Assembly: GCF_022539505.1 (NCBI RefSeq)
Contig: NC_061513.1
Location: forward strand, 349,165,696-349,229,695
Direction: 5' to 3'
DNA: 64,000 nucleotides
DNA from: Lolium rigidum
Lineage: Eukaryota; Streptophyta; Magnoliopsida; Poales; Poaceae
Positions 46,927 through 58,206 of the stretch are shown piece by piece (the first letter of the stretch is position 1; the number at the start of each line of letters is the position of its first letter). A program made the position numbers and the translations under genes. Under the pieces are notes generated by a model that saw nothing but the letters and a program-made list of their open reading frames with translations, was not told where the DNA came from and made no database searches.

Positions 46927-49900
46927 AGTCGAAATATAGTCCTCCTTTGTAAACATACAATGTACTGAAACGCCCGCGAGTTTTCAGACGCACTCTTTTC
47001 CTTTCAGGGCACCGAGTGGGGCTGAAAGGTTTTTAATGAAGCGGGCTCGCGGTGCTGCAATATAGTAAAAGATATTGGTGATATACATCTTTTTTCATCG
47101 ACAGGCTCGGGGGCTCATAACCCGTGGTAACAAAATATATATACACTCTCGCAAAATAGTAAATTCATCGTGACGTAAAAATAGCTCGAGCACCGGCCAA
47201 AGGCTCGGGGGCTTTGCAATATAGATTATATTTTACAATACACACAACCTTATCTTCAAGAAAAATTCGCCTGTCGGCACACCGGTCAAAGATTCCTTCA
47301 AGGACTGGAGGACAAAGATGAGCGAAGCAAATCAGCTTTAAACGAAGCCCTAGCGCCTGTCAACATCCGGATTTTTAAGTCCAGATGCCTATTATGTCAT
47401 TCATCGCAATCCCAGGAATATTGTTGTTGCGAGGCATAATAGTCGAATATCATAGTCATCATTCATTACAAACCATATTGTCTTACAACTTGAATCACAT
47501 GACCCATATTACACAAATAGTTGATCTATTGATCAACGAACAAACACAAGTTCATAGCGGAAGCGTAAAGATAAATGGACTCTCTAGTCCACAGGCCAAC
47601 GCTTGACGTCGGAAGAATCGTAGTTGTCGTAGGCGTCCTGCTGGTCGTCACCTCGGTAGTTCTGTTCGTCTTCATACTCTGGCCATTTGAATAGCCAGGG
47701 ACAAAGCCGTGAGTACTTTAAGTACTCGCAAACTAATACTAGTGTAAGTGCTAACAATTCTAGTAAGGGGTGCTAAGCTCTAGTTTATTTGCATAAAGCC
47801 AATTTTAGTTCACAAGTATTTGAGAAAGACTTATTCCTGTGCTAACTAACTCAAGTGGGAACATTAGTGTCATTCCCACAACTTAGTTGTGATTCAAAAA
47901 CAAGTCACCATTCACCATTCACTTCACCAATATTTTCAAGAATCTGACACCGGAAATTGTATGGCCTTTCCAACCGTCCGTAACCGTGGACACGGCTATT
48001 CGAATAGGTTTACACTCTGCAGAGGTTGCACACTTGTGCCACAACATTTGATTTCATCCATCGGGATGACCCTGAATCATCGTAACACAGTACGTGGATC
48101 ATCAACCCTAACCTTTCACTTACATACCCTAGTATGAGCACCTCTCCCCATGAGCTTGGCCTCCCAGTGAAGACCAACTGTCAACCCGGGAACTGCACAG
48201 GGCTTGGCCGTACAATTCACCTCAATTCACATCATTTCTCAACAACGGAGGCAGCCTCGGCATAACCCCTATGATGTGTGTTCAGAGGGAACCCATACTA
48301 AGATGTATAAACTTCTAGTTAAGCCCTACCCATAATCAGGTATTGTGGGGGTACTCAAAATTGGAAAGGTATCGCATTCAAACCAATATCAGTTTTAATA
48401 AAAAATCACCATCTTCTCCAAGTCATATTCACCTTCAGAAATTATTCAATGGAATGACTCATCATTCCAAGGTTTCAAATTCAACACAAGTCACATGTTC
48501 CCATCTAGAGTAGTCAAGTTTTAGTATTTAGCACTAGCACTAATCATGAGGGGTGCTATCTTGCTTGGCTAGCTTTGAGACTAACTTTGCTATTCTAGTA
48601 ATCTTCTTGACTTAGACCAAAGTGAACTATAAAAGTAACTCTTTAAATAAACAAGTAAAACTTGTATGGTAAAAACTTGGGATAGGATTGTGGTAAGAAA
48701 GGTAAGACTAATGGTGCCTTGCCCCAAAGGGCTTTGCACTTTGCAAGAATATTAGCTTGCCTTGGTAGTGGTCAAAGTTCTCCTCTTCCTCCTCTTAGTA
48801 GCAACCTTCCTCTTCCTGGTATTCTCCGGTGCTAGCGTCTAAATTCGAATACGAGGTATAATCACTCAACAAGTTCAAATAGCTATACTAAGAACATCAT
48901 CACTTCACACAAACTATTCTAATCACCCACATAACACAATTAGGTGCATTGGTTTTCTTTATTGAGGAAAAATAATTTCCTCTCATTACATATGTAAATG
49001 ATAGTTTCCATTTAGTGTTGGAGGAAATAATTTTCTCTCATTGAATCTTCTTAAGATTTAACTTCCTCCATAATCATGCATGAAATCATGTTGACCTAAG
49101 TCAACCATTCATCATCATCAACTGGGAAAATGATTTAAATGAGGTAGGATACCTCGTACAATTTAACAATTCTAAATATGATTTAAAATCACCAAGTATT
49201 TCATGTGAGGGTATTTGACCAGTGGTCCAAACTTCATATGAAAGTACTTGGGACAAGATTTAAATGAAGTAAAACACTTCATATGATTTGCATAATAGTT
49301 TTGGACAATATCACTTAACTAAACTAGCCATATAGTCCTTTATTCAAACTAGGCCATGATCACTCAAAGTGACCACACCATATTTTTGTAGAAACAATTA
49401 GTGTAAGTGAAAGGTGAGATATGAGAGTTGAAATCAACTCAATATCATTTTTGGATGATTTTTAAGATTTATTTGAATGTGCAAAAGTCCCTGACTTGTT
49501 CTTTTTGTCACATTATTTCTAACAAATATCTAGGGTTGAGACCAGTGGCATTGTCTAGATAATTTCATGGGATTTCCAGAGATATAAAGTTTGCTAAATT
49601 TGGCCAAGCCAATTTGAAACTATTCAATTTCAAACACAGAGCCAGTATTGAATTTAAAGAGAATCTGGAATTTCGAATTTGAATAACTGGGCCTGGCGGG
49701 AAAATGAATTGGGCCGAAACGGTTTAAACAGGGGAAACCATCCCACCACGCGTCCAGCACGCGTGGGCTGTCTGACGATTTGGGGGCCACCCGTCAGCGT
49801 CTCTTAAAAACCCGAAACGGTACGAGGGCTGTGGGGCGTTGGATTAGAAGGTGATCGTGCGGCGCACGATCATTGATACGTCTCCGACGTATCGATAATT

Positions 49901-51908
49901 TCTTATGTTCCATGCCACATTATTGATGATATCTACATGTTTTATGCATACTTTATGTCATATTTATGCATTTTCCGGCACTAACCTATTAACGAGATGC
50001 CGAAGAGCCGCTTGTCGTTTCTCGCTGTTTTTGGTTTCAGAATCCTAGTAAGGAAATATTCTCGGAATTGGACGAAATCAACGCCCAGGGGCCTATTTTC
50101 ACACGAAGCTTCCAGAAGACCGGAGGACTAACGAAGTGGGGCCACGAGGCGGCGCCACAGCAGGGCGGCGCGGCCCAGGAGCTGGCCGCGCGGCCCTAGC
50201 GTGTGGGCCCCTCGTGACTCTCCCGACTCTGCCCTTCCGCCTACATATAGCCTTCGTCGCGAAACCCCCAGTACCGAGAGCCACGATACGGAAAACCTTC
50301 CAGAGACACCGCCGCCGCCAATCCCATCTCGGGGGATTCAGGAGATCGCCTCCGGCACCCTACCGGAGAGGGGAATCATCTCCCGGAGGACTCTACACCG
50401 CCATGGTCGCCTCCGGAGTGATGAGTGAGTAGTTCACCTCTGGACTATTGGTCCATAGCAGTAGCTAGATGGTTGTCTTCTCCTCATTATGCTTCATTGT
50501 CGGATCTTGTGAGCTGCCTAACATGATCAAGATCATCTATCTGTAATGCTATATGTTGTGTTTGTTGGGATCCGATGGATAGAGAATACTATGTTATGTT
50601 GATTATCAATCTATGTGTTGTTTATGATCTTGCATGCTCTCCGTTACTAGTAGATGCTTTGGCCAAGTTGATGCTTGTAACTCCAAGAGGGAGTATTTAT
50701 GCTCGATAGTGGGTTCATGTCTCCTTGAATCTGGGGGAGTGACAGAAGCCCCTAAGGTTATGGATGTGCTGTTGCCACTAGGGATAAAACATTGATGCTA
50801 TGTCCGAGGATGTAGTTATTGATTACATTACGCACCATACTTAATGCAATTGTCTGTTGTTTACAACTTAATACTGGAAGGGGTTCGGATGATAACCTGA
50901 AGGTGGACTTTTTAGGCATAGATGCATGCTGGATAGCGGTCTATGTACTTTGTCGTAATGCCCAATTAAATCTCACAATACTCATCATATCATGTATGTG
51001 CATGGTCATGCCCTCTCTATTTGTCAATTGCCCAACTGTAATTTGTTCACCCAACATGCTATTTATCTTATGGGAGAGACACCTCTAGTGAACTGTGGAC
51101 CCCGGTCCATTCCTTTACATTGAATACAATCTACTGCAATACTTGTTCTATTGTTCTCTGCAAACAATCATCATCCACACTATACATCTAATCCTCTGTT
51201 ACAGCAAGCCGGTGAGATTGACAACCTCACTGTTTCGTTGGGGCAAAGTACTTTGGTTGTGTTGTGCAGGTTCCACGTTGGCGCCGGAATCCCTGGTGTT
51301 GCGCCGCACTACCACTAGTAGGAAAAGCCTCATCAGTGGCGCACCAAAAATGGATTCTGTGGCGCATGGGAGGTGCGCCACAGAAACGTCGCCACAAAAA
51401 TAAGGTTTCTGTGGCGCACCTGCCCATGCGCCACGTAATTAGGTTTCGTGGCGCACTTGTTCTTAGGTGCGCCACAGAAAAGCGTGCGCCACGGAATTGG
51501 TTTTCGGTGCGCCACAGAATTTGCTTGTATTATACACGATTTTGTGCTGTCTCGCTATACACATGCAGTTTATAGACAAGCAATACGAGATACACAGAGT
51601 TATATACGAGCAACATTCAGATATAATATAAATATCATGTACATTGCACAGATATAACATAGACATCATCATCACATTACTTAGAGCCCGATCGAGATAC
51701 ATATATAGTGGCAAGTGTCAAATGTTTTGCATACAACTCTTAATTCATACAAAATTCACAATTTCGAGATACAAAGTAGTCTTCATCCGGTTCCTCCTTT
51801 GCTCCGTCATCTCTACCCACCAGGCTCGCTTGCATCGGGGTCCTTCATCCAGTTCCTACTATGATGAAAATGGAAGAAAGTGAGACCAACAAGTCCGATG
51901 CACAAGAG

Positions 51909-52550
51909 AAATGGAATAAATGCCTCATACATTGTTGGTCAACACAAATATTAACATTCGGGGACGGTGTAAGTGAGACCAAGTCCGATGCACAAGAGAT
52001 TGATATTTGTGCTATCTTACCAGGCTCACTTACGCCGCCCCGAGTGTACGGTGACCAAACATTTTAATCATCGGCATTTTGAAAATCTCAAAGCAAATGG
52101 AATGACAAAATGGAATAAGTGCCTCATACATTGTTGGTCAACACAAATATTAACATTCAGGGATGGCGTAAGTGAGACCAAGTCCGATGCACAAGAGATT
52201 GATATTTGTGCTATCTTACCAGGCTCACTTACGCCACCCCCAAGTGTACGGTGACCAAACATTTTAATCATCGGCATTTTGAAAATCTCAAAGCAAATGG
52301 AATGATAAAATGGAATAAGTGCCTCATACATTGTTGGTCAACACAAATATTAACATTTAGGGATGGTGTAAGCGAGGCCGAGTAGGATGCACAAGAGATT
52401 GATATTTGTGCTATCTTACCAGGCTCACTTACGCCACCCCCGAGTGTACGGTGACCAAACATTTTAATCATCGACATTTTGAAAATCTCAAAGCAAATGG
52501 AATGACAAAATAGAATATGTGCCTCATACATTGTTGGTCAACACAAATAC
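51909..52550. repeat. Tandem array of ~200-bp units in the CACTA element
   Basis: Units start near 51909, 52109, 52309 and 52505 (TGGAATAA..GCCTCATACATTGTTGG). Each full unit contains an inverted pair, GGATGGCGTAAGTGAG and CTCACTTACGCCACCCC, about 45 bases apart, so each could form a hairpin. A further diverged copy lies at 53229-53400, beyond the inverted repeat. Confidence 0.85.
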
Positions 52551-52572
52551 TATGGTCGAAACCATAGTTGCA

Positions 52573-53160
52573 GTATACACCGCCGTATACTTTGCGTAGG
52601 GCCCCTTTCCCCGGTCGGCGTTCCGTCAACGGGTGCTTGACGACACAACAACGCCGATCCGCATCTCCGGCGCGGAACCACGCCGAGTCCCTCGCTGTCC
52701 AGTGAACGAGTCCTTGATGCAAAGACCGTGCCGGCCTGCCCAGCATTATGCCGGGCCGTGTTGCCGCGCTTCAAGCCGTGTGTCCCGCGCCTGCATCGTT
52801 CGCCTTCTTGCCCGGTGAACCAATAGGCTGATCGTTGGAATAAGGAAACCGATGACAGCTGGTCGCAAGATTAAATTGCGATCGGCCGTCATTGGCTTCC
52901 TTATTCCAACGATTAGTCTATTCGTTCACCGGGCAAAAAGGCAAAGAGTGCAGGGCGCGTGATCGACACGGCCTGAAGCGCGACAACAGGGGTCGGCACC
53001 GTCTTGGCATTAAGGACTCGTTCACGTACTGGACGCGAGAGAAGAAAAGTGGTGCTGCGCCGGAGAGGCATGTCGGCAATGTTGTCTCGTCAAGGACTCG
53101 TTCACGGAACGGCGGCCAGGGAAAGGGGGGCTCATCTACAAAGTATATTGCGGTGTATAG
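52573..53160. repeat. 590-bp inverted repeat (foldback) in the CACTA element
   Basis: Two arms of about 290 bp meet near 52872 with almost no loop. The outer ends are GTATACACCGCCGTATACTT and AAGTATATTGCGGTGTATA. Inner parts pair as CCGGTGAACCAATAGGCTGA with TAGTCTATTCGTTCACCGG. The arms are imperfect. It replaces part of a unit of the 200-bp array. Confidence 0.8.
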
Positions 53161-53475
53161 GTGACCAAACATTCTAATCATCGGCACTAAAATGGAAGAA
53201 AGAGCCAAGTGGTATCTCAACTAGATATCATATGCCTCATACTTTGTTGGTCGAAACAAATATTAACATCCAGGGATGGAGTAAGTGAGGCCGGTAGGAT
53301 GCACAAGTTGATATTTGTGCCATCACACCAAGCCTCACTTGCTCCACCCCCGAGTGTACGAGTGATCGACCAACCATCTAATCATCGGCAAGTACAAAAA
53401 CACCAACAAACCAAGCAACCATGGTGACATAAGTCAAGATGCTCAAACACACATAGCATGCATGGAGCAGATGCT

Positions 53476-54092
53476 CCAAAGGGATTATTCATCACTTGGT
53501 ATATAGACCAAGTGATGCTGGCAAAAGAGAGGCCAATCAAGAACCAATGAATCCAAGTAAGTGATAGATATGCCTAAACAAGCAACAACACATAGCATAT
53601 CCCAGCCTAACCGGATGAGACAAGTCTTGGTAGCCAACCGAATCACCTAGCACCACCTAGCCTTTTAAAACCATCGAAACAGTCCTTTTTCTTCAAAGGA
53701 TACCACAGTGGCATTCATTTACATGATCCCCTACTCGTGGATATCTCTATTTTCATCAAATCCAACAAGAAATAGAAATTTATCATTACTCGACTGAGTT
53801 CAAAACAAAGCTCGGGGTACCATAAGGGATTATTCATCACTTGGTAGTAACCAAGTGATGCCGGCAAGAGAGAGGCCAAGCCCGAGCTAGTCAATCCAAG
53901 TAGAGATGGATATGCATAAGTAAGCAAGAACACATAGCCTATCCAAGTTAACCGGATAAAACCAACCTTGACAGACCAACTTAATAACCTAGCATCACCT
54001 AGTCTTTTAAACCATCGTAAACTTCCCATTTTCTTCAAAGGATACCACAAGTGGCATTTTACATGATCCCCTACTCGTGGATATCTCTATTT
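53476..54092. repeat. ~275-bp direct duplication in the CACTA element
   Basis: 53476-53757 and 53822-54092 share long stretches, such as GGGATTATTCATCACTTGGT near the start and CCCCTACTCGTGGATATCTC near the end, with scattered differences. Both begin with a small hairpin (CACTTGGT..ACCAAGTG). Confidence 0.8.
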
Positions 54093-54789
54093 TAGCATAC
54101 CATAAGCTCACAAGAATCCATCAAGTAAATATGTACAGAGACATAGCAACAGACCATGTCAAACACAAGCACATAGGGTGGAATAACAATGTTTGGTCAT
54201 CATTTAATCATAGACCAAGTGAAGCCCGGTACAAATGGCAAGGACCAGGAATTTGACCAACTCAAGTCACCATGGTTATGCCAACCAATTGAATAGTAGC
54301 ATCTTCCAAATGGAACTAGGAAGGAAACCATCCCGCATGATTTACCAAGCCGCAGCTCATGACCGCAAAGGCCAATTCAACCACCAAACCATCCAAACCA
54401 CCAAGCCTACACACTTATCATTACCCAACAGGATTCAAAATGAAGCTAGGGTCCCCAACAATAGTTGGCATCCATCTAGCTTAAGTAAATACAGTAATAG
54501 AATCATTACTGCAAAGTAGTTCATCTCAATTATCTACATTAACAAGATAAAGTTTCACGAGATAAATGAATTAGTCAATCTGCTAGGCAACAGGGATGCT
54601 TGGCAAGCATCATGCATCCATTCATATGCTTTTCAAAGCATAAGCAACCACCAAGACATGGTGAGAAGCTATACAAATCAAGCAACAACACAAGTATATC
54701 AAGCAACATGCATAGATAGAGAAAGTAGTAAGTAATTATCAACCAATTGGTGATCAAATGATCACCGGAGCTTGCAAACACAAGCCATA

Positions 54790-55260
54790 GGGGCAGCGGA
54801 GGAGGAATTAAGAGGGAGAGGAGGGGAGGGGAGAGAGAGCACCGATGCCAGGGGTGGAGGACGAGCTTGAAGATGACGGCAGGGGTGGAGGAGGAGGAGG
54901 AGGCGGCGGATCCTCCACCTTGCCGCGACGGCGGCCCCTCCTCGCGGCGGCCCCTCCTCGCCGTAGGGGCAGCTTGTGCTGCAGGTGGCGGGGATGGGAG
55001 GACCGCGGCGGCATGCGCCCCTCGTGGAGGAAGGCGGCGGAGACGGCGGCGGCGATGACCATGGAGGATCCAGGCGACCACGGAGGAAGGCGGCGGCGGC
55101 GGATCCAGGCGACCACGGAGGAGAGGGGAGAGGGGAGAGGGGAGGAATCCTCCAGGCGACCACGGAGGAAGGCGGCGGTGGCGGATCCAGGCGACCACGG
55201 AGGAGAGGGGAGAGGGGCTCAGGAGGGGCTCGGGAGGGGAGAGGTGAATAGGCGGGGGAG
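54790..55260. repeat. GC-rich low-complexity block
   Basis: Repeated GGATCCAGGCGACCACGGAGGA and GGCGGCGG units appear several times at 55060-55205. It is open in several frames on both strands because of composition; I do not call a gene. Confidence 0.6.
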
Positions 55261-55764
55261 GGCACGGGCGAGTTGATATAAGTCCCTTAATTCTGTGGCG
55301 CACCGGAGAAGGTGCGCCACAGAATCAACTACTTCTGTGGCGCACCAAAGCCAGTGCGCCACATAAAAAGTTATTTCTGTGGCGCAACACGACATGTGCG
55401 CCACAGAAATACCTACAGTAATAAATGGTGGATGCAGGATGTGGGCCCCACATAGTTTCTGTGGCGCACTACCCAAGCGTGCGCCACAAAATTAAGCTAT
55501 TTCTGTGGCGCACCCAGAATGGTGCACCACAAAATAATATTCTGTGGCGCATTTTTAGTGGTGCGCCACAGAAATAAGCTCCGCCTATAAGGGTTTTCCT
55601 ACTAGTGTGCATCTCGCCGCCATCAACCTTCAACGTGCTTCTTGGCTCCTACTGGTTCGATAAACCTTGGTTTCTAACTGAGGGAAACTTACTGCTGTAC
55701 GCATCACACCTTCCACTTGGGGTTCCCAACGGTCGCGTGCTGTACGCGTGTCAAGCTAAATTTC

Positions 55765-55782
55765 TTGCGCCGTTGCCGGGGA
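55765..55782 (+). other. First primer-site-like sequence of element B
   Basis: TTGCGCCGTTGCCGGGGA lies 11 bp after the 5' LTR. It differs from the tRNA-Asp complement at the second base only. Confidence 0.65.
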
Positions 55783-55850
55783 CCTGAAGAAAAGTTACAC
55801 CACAAAGATTTCTAACTCCCACGTCAACTACACGCCAGCAAGTAAATTTC

Positions 55851-55868
55851 TGGCGCCGTTGCCGGGGA
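55851..55868 (+). other. Second primer-site-like sequence of element B
   Basis: TGGCGCCGTTGCCGGGGA is a perfect tRNA-Asp complement 97 bp after the LTR. It is preceded by GCAAGTAAATTTC, similar to the CAAGCTAAATTTC preceding the first copy. Confidence 0.7.
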
Positions 55869-56099
55869 GATCAAGACACGCTGCAAGGGGAGTCTCCACA
55901 TCGCAATCTCTTTACTTTGTTTTTGTCTTGCATTATTTTATTTACTACTTTGTTTGCTGCACTAAATCAAAACACAAAAAAATTAGTTGCTAGCTTTACT
56001 TTATTTACTGTCTTGTTTGCAATCTCCATATTAAAAACACAAAAAAAATTAGTTACTTGCATTTACTTTATCTAGTTTGCTTTATTTACTACTGCTAAA

Positions 56100-58206
56100 A
56101 TGGGTACTCCTAAAAATACTAAGTTGTGTGACTTCACAACCACAAATAATAATGATTTCTTATGCACACCTATTGCTCCACTCCGCTACTACAGCAGAAT
56201 TCTTTGAAATTAAACCCGCTTTACCGAATCTTGTTATGCGAGAGCAATTTTCCGGTGTTAGTTCTGATGATGCTGCTGCCCATCTCAATAATTTTGTTGA
56301 ATTATGTGAAATGCAAAAGTATAAGGATGTAGATGGTGACATTATAAAATTAAAATTGTTTCCTTTCTCATTAAGAGGAAGAGCTAAAGATTGGTTGCTA
56401 TCTCTACCTAAGAATAGTATTGATTCATGGACTAAATGCAAGGATGCTTTTATTGGTAGATATTATCCTCCCGCTAAAATTATATCTTTGAGGAGTAGCA
56501 TAATGAATTTTAAACAATTGGATAATGAGCATGTTGCCCAAGGTTGGGAAAGAATGAAATCTTTGGTTAAAAATTGCCCAACCCATGGACTGACTACTTG
56601 GATGATCATCCAAACCTTTTATGCAGGACTGAATTTTTCTTCGCGGAACCTATTGGATTCAGCTGCTGGAGGTACCTTTATGTCCATCACTCTTGGTGAA
56701 GCAACAAAGCTTCTTGATAACATGATAATTAATTACTCTGAATGGCACACGGAAAGAGCTCCACAAGGTAAGAAGGTAAATTCTATCGAGGAAACCTCTT
56801 CCTTGAGTGATAAGATTGATGCTATTATGTCTATGCTTGTAAATGATAGGACAAATATTGATCCTAATAATGTTCCGTTAGCTTCATTGGTTGCTCAAGA
56901 AGAACATGTTGATGTAAACTACATTAAAAATAATAATTTCAACAACAATGCTTACCGGAACAATTCTAGTAACAACTATAGGCCATATCCTTATAATAAT
57001 GGCAATGGCTATGGTAATTCTTATGGGAATTCTTACAACAACAATAGGAACACACCCCCTGGACTTGAAGCCATGCTTAAAGAATTTATTAGTACACAAA
57101 CTGCTTTTAACAAATCTGTTGAAGAAAAGCTTGGGAAAATTGATACACTTGCTTCTAAAGTCGATAGTCTTGCTGCTGATGTTGATCTTTTGAAATCGAA
57201 AGTTATGCCTCATGAAAATCATAATAATAAAAAAATTACTACAACAAATGCCATCCAAGTTAGAATTAATGAGAATATAAGATTGATGGCCGAATTGCGT
57301 GCTAGGTGGGAAAGAGAAGAAAATGAGAAAGAAGATAATATAGCTAAAGTTTGGACTATTACCACCACTAGCAATGCTAATGCTACACATGTTGCTGCAC
57401 CTCCTACTAATAATGGTAAAAGAATTGGTGTTGGCAATGTTCCCACTTCTAATGCAAAGCGCGAAAAACTGCCTGAAACTGCTAAAACTGCTGAAACTGC
57501 CTGTGATAAAACTGCTAAATTTTTTTCCAACATTGGGGACAATGATCCCATTGCTTTAGATTATAATGGTTTAGATTTTGATGATTGCCACATCTCTGAA
57601 GTTATAAAGTTCTTACAAAAACTTGCTAAGAGTCCTAATGCTAGTGCTATAAACTTGGCTTTCACGAAACATATTACAAATGCTCTCATAAAAGCTAGAG
57701 AAGAGAAACTAAATCGCGAAACTTCTATTCCTAGGAAGCTAGAGGATGGTTGGGAGCCCATCATTAAGATGAAGGTCAATGACTTTGATTGTAATGCTTT
57801 ATGTGATCTTGGTGCAAGTATTTCCGTTATGCCTAAGAAAATCTATAATATGCTTGACTTGCCACCATTGAAAAATTGTTATTTGGATGTTAATCTTGCT
57901 GATAACTCTACAAAGAAACCTTTAGGGAGAGTTGATAATGTTCGCATTACCGTTAACAATAACCTTTTCCCCGTTGATTTTGTTGTCTTGGATATTGGAT
58001 GCAATGCATCTTGTCCCATTATATTGGGAAGACCTTTTCTTCGAACCGTTGGTGCTATCATTGATATGAAGGAAGGTAATATTAAATATCAATTTCCTCT
58101 CAAGAAAGGTATGGAACACTTCCCTAGAAAGAGAATGAAGTTACCTTTTGATTCTATCATTAGAACAAATTATGATGTTGACACTTCGTCTCTTGATAAT
58201 ACTTGA
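56100..58206 (+). pseudogene. Gag-protease ORF of element B (one early frameshift)
   Basis: The likely start is ATG 56100 (MGTPKNTKLCDFTTTNNN). A one-base frameshift around 56160-56195 moves into a frame that is then open to 58206, about 670 codons. Gag domain: LFPFSLRGRAKDWLLSLP, then SWTKCKDAFIGRYYPP and VAQGWERMKSLVKNCPTHG. An Asn/Tyr/Gly-rich linker (about 56930-57060) and a coiled-coil-like segment (SVEEKLGKIDTLASKVDSL) follow. Last is a retropepsin-type protease with DLGASISVMP (57805 on) and CPIILGRPFLRTVGA. Translation stops soon after, before any RT. Gag would build virus-like particles. Apart from the early shift it is well preserved, so the frameshift may be recent. Confidence 0.8.

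Larger units (their letters stand above)
40102..47357 (+). mobile_element. Gypsy LTR retrotransposon D (Tat lineage), 3' end beyond window
   Basis: A 377-bp 5' LTR, a primer site and a single gag-pol coding region with protease, RT, two-part RNase H and integrase in gypsy order are present. The extra archaeal-type RNase H is characteristic of the Tat branch. The 3' non-coding part (46927-47357) contains repeated GGCTCGGGGGCT motifs (about 47104 and 47204). No 3' LTR appears because an inverted H LTR begins at 47358. Confidence 0.85.
51313..55607. mobile_element. Non-autonomous CACTA transposon, 4.3 kb
   Basis: The termini are CACTAGTAGGAAAA and TTTTCCTACTAGTG. The 3-bp flanks are TAC and TGC, one mismatch, compared with TAC in the empty site of the 3' LTR. 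Subterminal repeats of TTCTGTGGCGCACC occur many times in both orientations at 51340-51530 and 55290-55580, as expected for transposase-binding arrays. No transposase ORF is seen. The interior holds a 200-bp tandem array, a large inverted repeat, a 275-bp duplication and a GC-rich block. Confidence 0.85.
49874..55753 (+). repeat. 5' LTR of element B, interrupted by CACTA
   Basis: The LTR proper is 49874-51312 plus about 55611-55753 and ends TACGCGTGTCA. The uninterrupted sequence can be read in the 3' LTR (join at about 61913). Confidence 0.85.

Noticed and set aside
51340..51530. CRISPR-like regularly spaced repeats
   Set aside because: The TGTGGCGCACC units are irregular, occur in both orientations and sit next to CACTA termini, as subterminal repeats do.
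54575..55303. 242-codon minus-strand Pro/Ser-rich frame
   Set aside because: It is produced by GGA/GGC repeats within a non-autonomous CACTA element; several other frames are equally open.
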